Assembly: GCA_963724735.1 (NCBI GenBank)
Contig: CAVRVX010000007.1
Coordinates: 41,248 to 105,247, forward strand
Length of the DNA stretch: 64,000 nucleotides
From: Rhodoplanes sp963724735
GTDB lineage: Bacteria; Pseudomonadota; Alphaproteobacteria; Rhizobiales; Xanthobacteraceae
Direction of reading: 5' to 3'
This document shows, in pieces, positions 26,441-35,458 of this stretch. Below the pieces are notes generated by a model that was not told the origin of the DNA, ran no database searches, and worked only from the letters and a program-made list of their open reading frames with translations. Numbering within the stretch: the stretch's first letter is position 1; every line of letters starts with the position of its first letter. The position numbers and the translations under genes were made by a program.

Positions 26441-26677
26441 TGGTCTCGGTTCCCCAAATTGCACTGCACCAATTCCGACGCCGTTCGGATGTCCTACGAA
26501 CTGTCACCTCAAAAATATAAGCAAGTTCTACGCCAGGAAGATTACACAATCCCCTCAAGCAACTGCGGCGACCGCGCGTTCTCGCTGCGAACGAATTTGA
26601 GGCGGTCTGATCGATCTTTATTCAAAGCCATCACGCCGTCGTGGCGACCTGGGCGCAGCGTTTCACGCCATAAGCGT

Positions 26678-27916
26678 TCAGCCGTGACGCAACGCTTCGG
26701 CGACCGGAATGCGGAAGGCGGCGAGCGCCGGCATGAGCGCCAGCAGACTCCCAAGCGCCATCAGGCCGGCGATCGGAAGCGCATCGGCAAACGCGATTGT
26801 CGCGGGCAACGTCAGGCCCGTGCGCGCTTCCACCAGCGCGGCCGCCCCGAGCGAGGTGAGCTGAGCAAGCGCGAGCCCGGCGGCGCATCCCGCGGCCAGG
26901 ATCGCGACGGCGCCCAGCCAGGCGCTCAGAAGGACATACAGACGCGTCGCGCCGAGGGCGCGCAGCACGGCATAACGGCGACGACGGAGCCCGGCCAGCG
27001 CGAGCAACAGGATCGAGACCGCGGCGAACACGACGACATCGTTGAGGACCGCCGCCACGAGCAACAGGTCGCGCACGTCGCCGATCGTCTGGTAGATCGA
27101 AACCAAGACCTCGGCCGGAAAGAACGCCATCGTGCCGCCTTGCCGGTACTGTCCGCGCAACGCGTAGGCGTCGGCCACCGAGTTCGGCTTGACGACGATC
27201 GCCGGGACGCCCGGCGGTTTCCTCGCATCGAAGGGCGGCCCGATCGGGCTGGCATCGGCGGCGTGGCCGTTGCCGAGGCCGTGCGTTTCCCACACGCTCT
27301 CGATCGGAATAAGAATCGCCCGGTCCCAGGGAGAGCCGAGCCGCGGCAGCCGCCCGACCACTTGGTAACGCACGGCCTGATGCCGATGACCGATCTCCTC
27401 CGCGCCCTCGATCCCGAACGGGCGGCGCAGGCCCGCGTGCGCGTGCGCAGGGATGAGCGCCTCGCCGAGCGCGAACGTCACATCGGCGCCGACCACTGCT
27501 TCGCCTTCCCGTTCGAAGATGCGGCCCTCGGCCGGCTTGAGCCGGCCCCAGCGGGTGACGAAGTCCGCCGTCGTGCCGACGATCGGATAGCCGCGCGCGA
27601 TATCGCCGAAGGCGATCGGCGCGGCGGCCTTCGCGCGAGGATCGCCTGCAAGCGCCGCAAGGATCGCGCCATCGACCAGGGGGAGCGCCTCGGGCTGGAG
27701 ATACACGGCGGTGAGGACGAGTTGCGTCTGGCTGCCCGGCGCGCCGATCAGCAAGTCGAAGTCGGCCGCCGCCTGCGCCGTCGCGTGCCGCAAGCCGCGT
27801 TCCTGCGCGCTCAGCGCCACCCCGATCGACACGGCGATCGCCACCAGCACAGGCGCGATCCAGGCGATCCAGCGGAGCGAGCGAAGATCAGCCAAGACGA
27901 CGGGCCAGGGATTCAT
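26678..27916 (-). CDS. ABC transporter permease (MacB/FtsX type)
   Basis: The 412-residue membrane protein has one N-terminal transmembrane helix (about 16-36), a large periplasmic domain (about 40-270) and three C-terminal helices with the FtsX signature region (LLALAGLRRRRYAVLRALGATRLYV), where the cytoplasmic loop couples to the ATPase. This is the MacB/LolC topology used for mechanotransmission or lipoprotein and peptide export. Its ATG overlaps the TGA of the ATPase gene (27913-27916), so the two products form one transporter. Confidence 0.85.
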   Translation of the reverse strand: MNPWPVVLADLRSLRWIAWIAPVLVAIAVSIGVALSAQERGLRHATAQAAADFDLLIGAPGSQTQLVLTAVYLQPEALPLVDGAILAALAGDPRAKAAAPIAFGDIARGYPIVGTTADFVTRWGRLKPAEGRIFEREGEAVVGADVTFALGEALIPAHAHAGLRRPFGIEGAEEIGHRHQAVRYQVVGRLPRLGSPWDRAILIPIESVWETHGLGNGHAADASPIGPPFDARKPPGVPAIVVKPNSVADAYALRGQYRQGGTMAFFPAEVLVSIYQTIGDVRDLLLVAAVLNDVVVFAAVSILLLALAGLRRRRYAVLRALGATRLYVLLSAWLGAVAILAAGCAAGLALAQLTSLGAAALVEARTGLTLPATIAFADALPIAGLMALGSLLALMPALAAFRIPVAEALRHG

Positions 27917-28641
27917 CGTGTCTGCCCCGAGATCATGGCGAGTCGGCCCGCTTCGAGCCGATAGACCGCCCCGACGCGCGCGAGCAATGCGGGATCGTGC
28001 GATACGATCAGCACGGTCGCACCCGCCTCGCCCGCCATCTCGAACAGAAGATCGGCGACGCGCCTCCCATTGTCCGGATCGAGGCTCGCGGTCGGCTCAT
28101 CGGCGAGCAGCAAGGCCGGACGGCGGATCAGCGCGCGCGCCACCGCGACACGCTGCTGCTCGCCGCGCGAAAGCGCGCCCGCCCATGCGGTTGCGCCGGC
28201 GACCCCGACTCGCTCGGCCAGCATGCGGGCGCGTTCCCGCATGGCCGCCGGCGCGCGCAGCCGGTCGAAACGGGCGGGCAGGAGGATGTTGTCGAGCGCG
28301 CCCAGTTCGGGAAAGAGCTGGAAATCTTGGAACACCAGACCGACCGTGTCGCGCCGCCAGCGGTCGCGTTGCCGCTCGGATAAGGCCGCGATATCGCTAT
28401 TGCCCCAGCGAATGCCGCCGCGATCCGCCCGCACGAGTCCGGCGACGGCGTGCAGCAGGGTCGTCTTGCCGGCGCCTGAGGGGCCGGTGATCGCGGCGGT
28501 CGCGCCGGGCTCAAGCGTGAGATTGATGTCGCCGAGGATCGAGCCGGCAACGCGGCCGGCCTCGACGCGGTCGACGCCGAGGCCCGCGACGCTCAGCCGC
28601 GATGGCGCCTCGGCAGTCTCATGAATGGCGAAAGACCGCAT
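27913..28641 (-). CDS. ABC transporter ATP-binding protein (MacB/LolD type)
   Basis: The 242-residue ATPase has Walker A GPSGAGKTT (about 53-61), a Q-loop VFQDFQLFPEL, signature ALSRGEQQRVAVARAL, Walker B LLLADEPTASLD and switch His in IVSHD. The VFQ-F-LFP--- pattern is that of the LolD/MacB/FtsE class that pairs with FtsX-like permeases. It overlaps the upstream Tat-signal gene by 23 bp and the permease by 4 bp. Confidence 0.92.
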   Translation of the reverse strand: MRSFAIHETAEAPSRLSVAGLGVDRVEAGRVAGSILGDINLTLEPGATAAITGPSGAGKTTLLHAVAGLVRADRGGIRWGNSDIAALSERQRDRWRRDTVGLVFQDFQLFPELGALDNILLPARFDRLRAPAAMRERARMLAERVGVAGATAWAGALSRGEQQRVAVARALIRRPALLLADEPTASLDPDNGRRVADLLFEMAGEAGATVLIVSHDPALLARVGAVYRLEAGRLAMISGQTR

Positions 28642-29128
28642 CGACGATCCGGATCTGGCTGACGAACCCGGTCTCGCTGTCGGTTGCGGACCCGACTTCG
28701 AGGCGCCCGCGCACGGCCACCGCTTCGCCGCCGCTCACCAGCGGGCTCGCGCGGTCGAGATAGACGACAACAATGTCGACAGGCCAGTCGGCGTCCGACT
28801 GGCAGAACGGGCAGATCGCCATTGGCTCGCGGGTCAGCACGAAGAATTTGCTTTCCGCCTTGAGAGGAGGGGCCATGTAGCCGCGCATGACCACCGGCTG
28901 TCCCCGCAGCGCGAGCGCCATGTCGGAGAACTGCAGGCCGCGGACGCTGACGCTCTTATAGAGCTGCTCGAAGGCAAGCGGCGTCGGCTCTGCCGCGAAC
29001 GCCGCGCCGACCGGGGCAATGCCTGCCGCCACCAAACAGGCCCCGGCGCCAAGCACGACGGCGCGCCGGGTGCCTGATTGCGATCCTGCGCGCGGGGCAG
29101 GGGCCACGACACCCTCGTCTGACCTCAC
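28619..29128 (-). CDS. Tat-exported protein of unknown function in the phosphatase-ABC operon
   Basis: The 169-residue protein has a twin-Arg type leader (SGTRRAVVLGAGACLVAAG) followed by AFAAEPTPLAF. The mature domain has GYMAPPLKAESKFFVLTREP and the motif AICPFCQSDADWP, a CxxC that could bind a metal or redox partner, then a short beta-rich end. The start is the GTG at 29126-29128, which overlaps the TGA of the phosphatase gene as GTGA; the upstream part of the open frame is antisense-like shadow. The family is not recognised with confidence (it resembles DUF3299-like small exported proteins). Confidence 0.65.
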   Translation of the reverse strand: MRSDEGVVAPAPRAGSQSGTRRAVVLGAGACLVAAGIAPVGAAFAAEPTPLAFEQLYKSVSVRGLQFSDMALALRGQPVVMRGYMAPPLKAESKFFVLTREPMAICPFCQSDADWPVDIVVVYLDRASPLVSGGEAVAVRGRLEVGSATDSETGFVSQIRIVDAVFRHS

Positions 29129-30873
29129 TCGCCGGGAACGGGATTGAGCCCCAGCGCGGTCGCCATGATACGGAACACTTTCGTGTTGTCGATCCGCCCG
29201 CGGAACAGCTCGGCGCCGGGGCCGCTCGCCGTCAGCACCACGTCGTCGGCGGAGTGCACGCCCTGGCTTGCCGAGGCGGGCAAATTGCCGGGACGACGGG
29301 CCGCGCCAGGAAAACCGCAATACGCCTCGTTGGCGACATAGTCCTTACTGGGGCTGGCGACGGCGGGAACGTTCTCGCCCTCGAGATAGGGATGGCCGGT
29401 GTCGCAATAGTCCGGGTAAGAGCCGAACATGAAGGCGAGGCGCCGCGACACGTCGACCTTCTCGGGATAGCCTTCAGCATTGGGAGTGGGATAGTTGGGC
29501 ACGACCGACTTCTCGTAGATGCCAAGCTTGTCGCGCAGCCGCTGGCCCGGCAGGTCGTCATTGTAGGTGCCGATGAGCGAGACTGGATGAGCATGATCGG
29601 CCACCACGATGACAAGTGTGTCGTCGCGGCCCGCCGGGAAGTCCTTGGCGAGCTTGACCGCATTGTCGAGCATGATGGTGTCGTAGACCGCTCGCTCCCA
29701 GTCGAGCGAGTGGCTGTATTTGTCGATGCGGCCGGACTCGACCATCAGCACGAAGCCCTTGTCGTTCTTGGACAGCGCGACGAGGGCGGCGCGCACCTGA
29801 TCGGTCAGATCGGGCTGATCGGGAAATTTGTCGACACTGCCTTTCTTGAGGAAGAAACGGTCGAGCGCGCCATCGACATTGCCGGTGTTGAACAGGCCGA
29901 GCAGCTTTTGCGCGCCGTTGGCGGCGGCAAGCTCCGACTTGGTCGTGACGAACTTGTAGCCGGCCTCCTCGAATTTCTTGATGTAGTCGACATCGTCGGC
30001 GCGCTTCGAGCCGGGCGTCGACTTCGGAAGGAAATTGGGCGACCCGCCGCCCATAATGACGTCAGGTTTCACGGCATAGAACATCTCGACGATGTCGTTA
30101 TAGTCGGCCCGGCGGCGGGTATGCGCCACCATGGCGGCGGGCGTTGCATCCTCGATTTCCGTGTTGGTGACGACGCCGACCGCCATGCCGCGGCTGCGCT
30201 TGACGAGGTCGGTGATGGTCTCCATTCGCGGATGGGCGAGGTTGTTCTTGCTCAGCGAACAGTACACGCCGAGCGCGTTGACGCACGACTTGTGGCCGGT
30301 CGTGTAGGCGGTCATGCTGTTGGCGCTGTCGGTGACGATCGCGTCGGTGCCGGAGGTCGAGACGAGCGCCATATGCGGCATGTCGTCCATCGCGAGGTCG
30401 CCGCCGAAGCGGCCCTCGACGAGCCCCTTCGACAGAATGCGGGCGGCCGTGCGGTGGGCGATCGTGAGCCCGTCGCCGATGAACAGGATGACGTTCTTAG
30501 CCTTGCCGCCGCCCGCCGTGTCGAACACCTCCCAGGTGACCGCCGCCTTGCGATCGCCGGCCATCGCCTCGACGGTGTAGCGGCCGGGCTTGGCGATCAC
30601 GGCATCTCGAATCCAATAGGCCGAATGGTTCGCGCCGTCCTCTTTCTCGGTGAACGTCGCCGGCTTGCCCAGCACCTTGGCGGCGTCCTCGCCGTTGATG
30701 GTGACCTTGGTCGCGGCGGACGCGGGGGCGCCGGGGAATTCGACCTTCAGGTCGAATTTGCCGCCGGCGAGAATCTCCGCCCGGTCGATCGGATAGATGG
30801 TTTGGGCCGAGGCGGGAAGGGCGAGAGCAGAAAGCGCGATCAGCGCGGCGCAGCGGGCGAGCGGCCGAGGCAT
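29125..30873 (-). CDS. Periplasmic alkaline phosphatase (PhoA superfamily)
   Basis: The 582-residue exported protein has a signal peptide (MPRPLARCAALIALSALALP, cleavage after ASAQ) and then an N-terminal Ig-like region (about 30-120) not found in E. coli PhoA. The catalytic domain has FIGDGLT (metal-binding Asp), VTDSANSMTAYTTGHK (nucleophile Ser, about 185), VMVESGRIDKYSH and VADHAHPVSLIG (metal-binding Asp/His). It would hydrolyse phosphomonoesters or diesters outside the inner membrane. It heads a four-gene overlapping operon with a Tat-signal protein and an ABC exporter, so it may serve a specific exported or membrane phosphate substrate. Confidence 0.88.
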   Translation of the reverse strand: MPRPLARCAALIALSALALPASAQTIYPIDRAEILAGGKFDLKVEFPGAPASAATKVTINGEDAAKVLGKPATFTEKEDGANHSAYWIRDAVIAKPGRYTVEAMAGDRKAAVTWEVFDTAGGGKAKNVILFIGDGLTIAHRTAARILSKGLVEGRFGGDLAMDDMPHMALVSTSGTDAIVTDSANSMTAYTTGHKSCVNALGVYCSLSKNNLAHPRMETITDLVKRSRGMAVGVVTNTEIEDATPAAMVAHTRRRADYNDIVEMFYAVKPDVIMGGGSPNFLPKSTPGSKRADDVDYIKKFEEAGYKFVTTKSELAAANGAQKLLGLFNTGNVDGALDRFFLKKGSVDKFPDQPDLTDQVRAALVALSKNDKGFVLMVESGRIDKYSHSLDWERAVYDTIMLDNAVKLAKDFPAGRDDTLVIVVADHAHPVSLIGTYNDDLPGQRLRDKLGIYEKSVVPNYPTPNAEGYPEKVDVSRRLAFMFGSYPDYCDTGHPYLEGENVPAVASPSKDYVANEAYCGFPGAARRPGNLPASASQGVHSADDVVLTASGPGAELFRGRIDNTKVFRIMATALGLNPVPGE

Positions 30874-31103
30874 GACGACCTCCGGGTTGTAGGCAGCGGA
30901 TTGCGTCCTACGGCCTTGAGGTTACAGTTTCATGACTTTGGCCTGACCCTTCGCCCACGCTGCGAAAGTCGAACGGCTTGGTCGTTTTTTCGTTGATCCA
31001 GACCGAAATCTTGTGCCTCCGCTCGCGGAAGAACTCCGGTAGGATCGCGCATTGCGGCGGTTGCACGAGGAATGTCCGATGGCGCTCGGGACCGATCTTC
31101 GTC

Positions 31104-32556
31104 ATGAGCGCGCGAGGTCCCGGTCTGAAGATCTGCCTGTACGGGCGGCTCGGAGAATTTCAGGATGCGAAGGTCAGGCGACGCTCGACGATACCGCTGG
31201 TGATGAAGCCGCTGACGCGGCTCTCCATGACCCTCGTGGATGCGGCAAAGCCTCAACCACTGGCTCCGGCGTGCGCTGACGTCGATGTGGGCAAGCCCAC
31301 GCGGGCCGGTCCATCTTTCGGTGACGCGCGACGTTCTGACCGGCGAATGCGCCGCCGAGTATTCCGGTGTGTCCGCTTATTTCAAGGAGGTCGAACCGCT
31401 CAGCCTGCCGCAAGCGCGCGCCGCCTTGAACGGTCTCGGCCTTGGGGCGGATGCCGGGCCGCTGCGCATCGCCTGCCTTGCCGGGGCCGGGGTCGGAAAC
31501 GCCGCGGCGGCCCTCCTGAAGGAGGTGGCCGAGCGCTGGGCGATCCCCGTCGCCACGACGCTGCGCGCCAAGGGCATATTTCCCGAAGACCACGATCTAT
31601 CGCTCGGCGTTTTCGGCTATGCCGGGACGCGCCATGCCGCAACCGCGCTTCTGGGCGGGGATCTCGACTGTCTCATCGTGCTCGGCTCGGGGCTCAACGA
31701 GCGCGACAGCATGCACTGGACGCTGGGCGAGCGCGTGAAAGGCGTCATGATCCACGTGAATACCGACATGGAGGAGCTGACCGCCCATGCCGAGGCGCAT
31801 CATTCCGTTCCCGGCAGTGCGCGCGCCTTTCTCGAACTGATGCGGCAGGAGGCGGAGACCTACGCCGCCGCGCTCGCGGATGCCCGTGAGCAACGGCGCG
31901 ATTGGGTGGCGAAGACCAAATCGGGACCGCGCCTCTATGACATCGAGAATACGATGCGACCGACGCGGCCGATCCATCCCGCGACCGCCGTCGCGGCGTT
32001 GCGCACGGTTTTCCCGCGCGACGGAATCGTGCTCGTCGATTCAGGCGCCCATCGCGCCTTCGCCGGCCATTATTGGACGGCCTACGAACCGGGGACCTAT
32101 ATCTCCGCCGCCAATCTCGGACCGATGGGTTGGGCGATCCCGGCGGCTGTCGGGGTGCAATGTGCTCGGCCCGATCGCCGGGTCGCGGTGATCACCGGCG
32201 ACGGCTGCATGCACATGCACGGCATCGAGGTGCAAACCGCGGCGCGCTACCGGCTGCCGATCGTCTATGTGGTGCTGAACAATGCCGCGCTCGGAAATGT
32301 GTGGCTGCGCGCGCACCGCCTGGGACGGCTTCCGGCAGAGCTGACATCTCTGTCGGATCACGATTGGGCTCAATTTGCGCGATCGCTCGGGGCGCAGGGA
32401 ATGACCGTCGAAGACCCGGACGTGCTGGAAGACGCTTTCGCCAAGGCGCTCGCCGCAGAGGCGACGGTGGTGATCGACGTGAAGGCCGACAAGGATTGCC
32501 CGACGCCGGTCTACGACTTCGCCGCGGCCAAGGCGGCTTGGTCTTATCACGATTGA
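31104..32556 (+). pseudogene. Thiamine-diphosphate enzyme (acetolactate synthase-like), N-terminal domain lost
   Basis: From 31240 an open frame of 438 codons covers the central (GPVHLSVTRDVLTGE; FGYAGTRHAATALLGG) and C-terminal TPP-binding domain (GDGCMHMHGIEVQTAARYRL, with the GDG-N metal/diphosphate motif as GDGCM...NNAALGNV). The PYR domain (about 170 residues with the catalytic Glu) is absent. Upstream, frame +3 (31104-31235) still shows remnants (GEFQDAKV, VMKPLTRLSMTLVD), which run into the downstream frame only if a one-base shift at about 31235 is allowed. The gene is therefore 5'-truncated and frameshifted; a separate N-terminal subunit gene is not seen nearby. Confidence 0.7.
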
Positions 32557-32567
32557 GGATATCGGCG

Positions 32568-33122
32568 ATGAGCGTGCTGCAAATGGATCCGGCCAAGTTC
32601 TCGCCTGCGGCGAAGGCGCTGTATGACGAGATCGCTGCGCGGCGCAAAGCGCACGGCGAAGGTTTCGGCGGACCTTATCTCGCGCTGCTCAATCATCCCG
32701 AGCTTGCCAAGCGCATCGAGCAGCTCGGCTTCTTTCTGAAGTTCGAAGGCGTGCTGCCGCGTATAATAAGATTTCCGGCCTATCAGTTCATCGTGCTGTC
32801 GGTCGCGCGCGCCACCGGCGCAGGCTTCGAGTGGCAGGACCATATCGAGCACGCGCTTGCCGCCGGGCTGCCGCGCGAGATGATCGATGCGGTCGGCTCG
32901 GGCGCGACCGGCGCGCTTCCGCACCCGTTCGCGCTCCTGCACGCGATTTTGGAAAAGACGATGGCCTGGCAGGAAGTCCCGGACGACTTGCAGGCGCGCG
33001 CCGCCGCGGAGTGGGGGAGGGAAGCCCTGGTCGAGATCGTCGTCGTCTCCGGCTTCTACCAGATGTTCGCCGCCATCAATCAGGGTTTTGGGATCGGCGC
33101 TGCGCCGACATCGAAACGATAG
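32568..33122 (+). CDS. Carboxymuconolactone-decarboxylase-family protein
   Basis: The 184-residue all-helical protein has the AhpD/CMD fold pattern: PYLALLNHPELAKRIEQLG (about 38-57) and FEWQDHIEHALAAGLPREMI (about 85-105), where the peroxidatic CxxC of AhpD is replaced by DHIEH, so peroxidase activity is unlikely. It follows the TPP-enzyme remnant by 11 bp, so the two may once have formed a pathway. The start is the ATG at 32568 with GAGGATATCGGCG upstream. Confidence 0.78.
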   Translation: MSVLQMDPAKFSPAAKALYDEIAARRKAHGEGFGGPYLALLNHPELAKRIEQLGFFLKFEGVLPRIIRFPAYQFIVLSVARATGAGFEWQDHIEHALAAGLPREMIDAVGSGATGALPHPFALLHAILEKTMAWQEVPDDLQARAAAEWGREALVEIVVVSGFYQMFAAINQGFGIGAAPTSKR

Positions 33123-33154
33123 CGCCAGCCTGGTCTGGACTTACCAATGCGCTT

Positions 33155-33182
33155 AAAAAAAAGGGCGTCCCGAAGGACGCCC
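33155..33182 (-). terminator. Rho-independent terminator of glnA
   Basis: On the minus strand GGGCGTCC-TTCG-GGACGCCC forms an 8-bp stem with a stable UUCG loop, followed by eight U residues (33155-33162 as A on the plus strand). It lies 100 bases beyond the glnA stop and between convergent genes. Confidence 0.92.
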
Positions 33183-33281
33183 AGGTCGATCGCTCAGCGA
33201 TCTGCGGAGCAAACTCGGTGTCGACGGTCACGTTGTCCGGCGAGCGGGCCTCGTTCGCCGGAGACGATGCGACCGCCGACC

Positions 33282-34691
33282 TCAGCCCGAATAGTACATC
33301 TCGAACTCGACCGGATGCGGCGTGTGCTCGAAGCGGATGACCTCGCTCATCTTCAGCTCGATGTAGCTGTCGATGAAGTCGTCGTCGAAGACGCCGCCGG
33401 CCTTCAGGAAATCGCGGTCCTTATCGAGCTCCTCGAGGGCCTCGCGCAGCGAGCCGCACACGGTCGGGATCTGCTTCAGTTCCTGGGGCGGCAGGTCGTA
33501 CAGATCCTTGTCGATCGCCGGTCCGGGATCGAGCTTGTTCTTGACGCCGTCGAGGCCGGCCATCAGCATCGCGGCGAAGGCGAGATAGGGATTGGCGAGC
33601 GGATCGGGGAAGCGCACCTCGACGCGCTTCGCCTTCGGATTCGTCGTGTAGGGGATGCGGCAGGCGGCGGAGCGGTTGCGCGCCGAATAGGCGAGCAGCA
33701 CCGGCGCCTCGAAGCCGGGCACCAGGCGCTTGTAGGAATTGGTGGTCGGGTTGGAGAAGGCGTTGATCGCCTTGGCGTGCTTGATGACGCCGGCGATGTA
33801 GGACAGGCAGATTTCGGAGAGGTCGGCGTATTTGTTGCCGGCGAAGACCGGCTTGCCGTCCTTCCAGATCGACTGATGGCAGTGCATGCCGGAGCCGTTG
33901 TCGCCGTAGACGGGCTTCGGCATGAAGGTCGCGGTCTTGCCGTACACATTGGCGACCATGTGGATGCAATATTTGTAGATCATGAGCTGGTCGGCCATGA
34001 CGGTGAGCGGCGCGAACTTCATCCCGAGCTCGTGCTGGGCGGAAGCGACCTCGTGGTGGTGCTTCTCGACCTTGACGCCCATCTTGGCCATGGCCGAGAG
34101 CATCTCGGAACGCATGTCCTGCACGGTGTCCTGCGGCGGGACCGGAAAATAGCCCTTCTTAAACCCGATATGGTGGCCGAGATTGCCGCCTTCATAGTCG
34201 GTGTCGGTGTTGATCGGCAGCTCGACCATGTCGAGCTTGAAGCCGGTGTTATAGGGATCGGCGCGGAACTTGACGTCGTCGAACACGAAGAATTCGGCCT
34301 CGGGCCCGAAGTGGACGGTGTCGCCGATGCCGAGCGACTTCACCATCGCCTCGGCCTTCTTGGCCATGCCGCGCGGATCGCGGTTGTAGGGCTCGCCGGT
34401 GGTCGGTTCGATCACGTCGCAGACAAGCACAAGCGTCGTTTCGGCAAAGAACGGATCGATGGTGGCGGAGGCGGGATCCGGCATCAGGCACATGTCGGAT
34501 TCGTGGATCGCCTTCCAGCCGGCGATCGACGAGCCATCGAACATCATGCCTTCGGCAAAGGTTTCCTCTTCAATCTGGGAGATATCGAAGGTGACATGCT
34601 GCCACTTTCCGCGCGGGTCGGTGAACCGGAAATCCGCGAACTTGACGTCATTGTCCTTGATGAGCTTCAGCACGTCTTTGGCCGTCGTCAT
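33282..34691 (-). CDS. glnA: Glutamine synthetase type I
   Basis: The 469-residue enzyme has GMMFDGSSIAGW (about 50-61), the metal ligands in GPEAEFFVFDD, the ATP-binding KPVYGDNGSGMHCHQS (about 260-275), NPTTNSYKRLVPG and the adenylylation site Tyr398 in DKDLYDLPP. It condenses glutamate and ammonia with ATP; GlnE would adenylylate Tyr398 under nitrogen excess. It is preceded by glnB on the same strand (69 bp gap) and shares its sigma-54 type promoter. Confidence 0.98.
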   Translation of the reverse strand: MTTAKDVLKLIKDNDVKFADFRFTDPRGKWQHVTFDISQIEEETFAEGMMFDGSSIAGWKAIHESDMCLMPDPASATIDPFFAETTLVLVCDVIEPTTGEPYNRDPRGMAKKAEAMVKSLGIGDTVHFGPEAEFFVFDDVKFRADPYNTGFKLDMVELPINTDTDYEGGNLGHHIGFKKGYFPVPPQDTVQDMRSEMLSAMAKMGVKVEKHHHEVASAQHELGMKFAPLTVMADQLMIYKYCIHMVANVYGKTATFMPKPVYGDNGSGMHCHQSIWKDGKPVFAGNKYADLSEICLSYIAGVIKHAKAINAFSNPTTNSYKRLVPGFEAPVLLAYSARNRSAACRIPYTTNPKAKRVEVRFPDPLANPYLAFAAMLMAGLDGVKNKLDPGPAIDKDLYDLPPQELKQIPTVCGSLREALEELDKDRDFLKAGGVFDDDFIDSYIELKMSEVIRFEHTPHPVEFEMYYSG

Positions 34692-34760
34692 TGGTACATC
34701 CTTTTGTTGAGAGCGGTACGAACGAATCGCGGGCGGTCGGCCAACCCGCGGTCCGGTTGG

Positions 34761-35099
34761 TTAAATGGCGTTCAACCCGGTTTCGCCGGTCCGGATGCGG
34801 ACGGCCTCTTCGATGTTGGATACGAATATCTTGCCGTCGCCAATCCGCCCGGTCTGGGCGGCGCGGCGGATCGCATCAATCGCTTTCTCGACCATATCGT
34901 CGGCCAGCACAACTTCGATCTTCACCTTGGGGAGGAAGTCGACGACGTATTCGGCGCCGCGATAGAGTTCCGTATGCCCCTTCTGTCGACCAAATCCCTT
35001 GGCTTCCATAACCGTGATTCCCTGCAATCCGACTTCCTGCAACCCCTCCTTCACCTCGTCGAGCTTGAATGGCTTGATGATCGCCTCGATCTTTTTCAT
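34761..35099 (-). CDS. glnB: Nitrogen regulatory protein P-II
   Basis: The 112-residue trimeric signal protein has MKKIEAIIKPFKLDEVKEGL, the T-loop with the uridylylation residue Tyr51 (TELYRGAEYVVDFLPK) and the C-terminal RTGETG for ATP/2-oxoglutarate binding. It senses 2-oxoglutarate and glutamine and controls GlnE and NtrB. Its position directly upstream of glnA identifies it as glnB in rhizobial terms. The start is the ATG at 35099 after GAGGAGC; the longer frame's first 11 residues are not conserved. Confidence 0.97.
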   Translation of the reverse strand: MKKIEAIIKPFKLDEVKEGLQEVGLQGITVMEAKGFGRQKGHTELYRGAEYVVDFLPKVKIEVVLADDMVEKAIDAIRRAAQTGRIGDGKIFVSNIEEAVRIRTGETGLNAI

Positions 35100-35458
35100 T
35101 GCTCCTCGTCTCCCAGCCGGCTGGGCAAGCACGACGGCGGGCCCGCCGACCCGTTAGCAGGGTCTATGCCAGTCGCGGACGGCCCGATATTTGCGTACCA
35201 GAGTCAGAACGTTACTGTCATTTGCCGAGTAATTGGGCAACTCGGCGGGGCCACGCGCGCCGTATTTGTGTGCGTCATGCACAATAGACGGGCAGGGCCG
35301 ATGGCGCGAGTTGATGGCGCGAGTTGGGCAAACGGCGTCTGCGGTCCCCCCGTCACGTTGGATGCGCGGGCTGGCGCGCGCTTCGGCGCGCGGCGCGCCG
35401 CCTTCCCCAGCCGGAAGATTAGGCTAGATTGGAGGCGCCAAGAATTAGAGGCCCGCCC
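35100..35458. other. Divergent glnB / ppk2 intergenic region
   Basis: About 360 bp. A sigma-54 type promoter faces glnB (separate entry). A perfect palindrome TGTGC-N5-GCACA lies at 35269-35283, about 125 bp upstream of the predicted glnB start point; its half-sites are in the opposite orientation to NtrC sites (GCACC-N-GGTGC), so no regulator is assigned. No promoter was recognised for ppk2. Confidence 0.5.
35155..35171 (-). promoter_or_regulatory. Sigma-54 (-24/-12) promoter for glnB-glnA
   Basis: On the minus strand TGGCATA-GACC-CTGCT fits the TGGCAYR-N4-TTGCW consensus with one mismatch and the required 10 bases between GG and GC. Transcription would begin near 35146, giving a leader of about 46 nt before glnB. 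NtrC-activated sigma-54 promoters before glnBA are well known in rhizobia. Confidence 0.75.

Noticed and set aside
29254..30996. 580-residue plus-strand frame opposite the phosphatase
   Set aside because: Antisense shadow; the minus strand carries the catalytic TDSANS and metal motifs.
35235..35260. Second sigma-54-like match (TGGCCCC ... TTGCC) upstream of glnB
   Set aside because: The GG to GC distance is 12 rather than 10 bases, which sigma-54 does not accept.
35269..35283. Palindrome TGTGC-N5-GCACA as an NtrC site
   Set aside because: The half-sites are inverted relative to the NtrC consensus GCACC-N-GGTGC.
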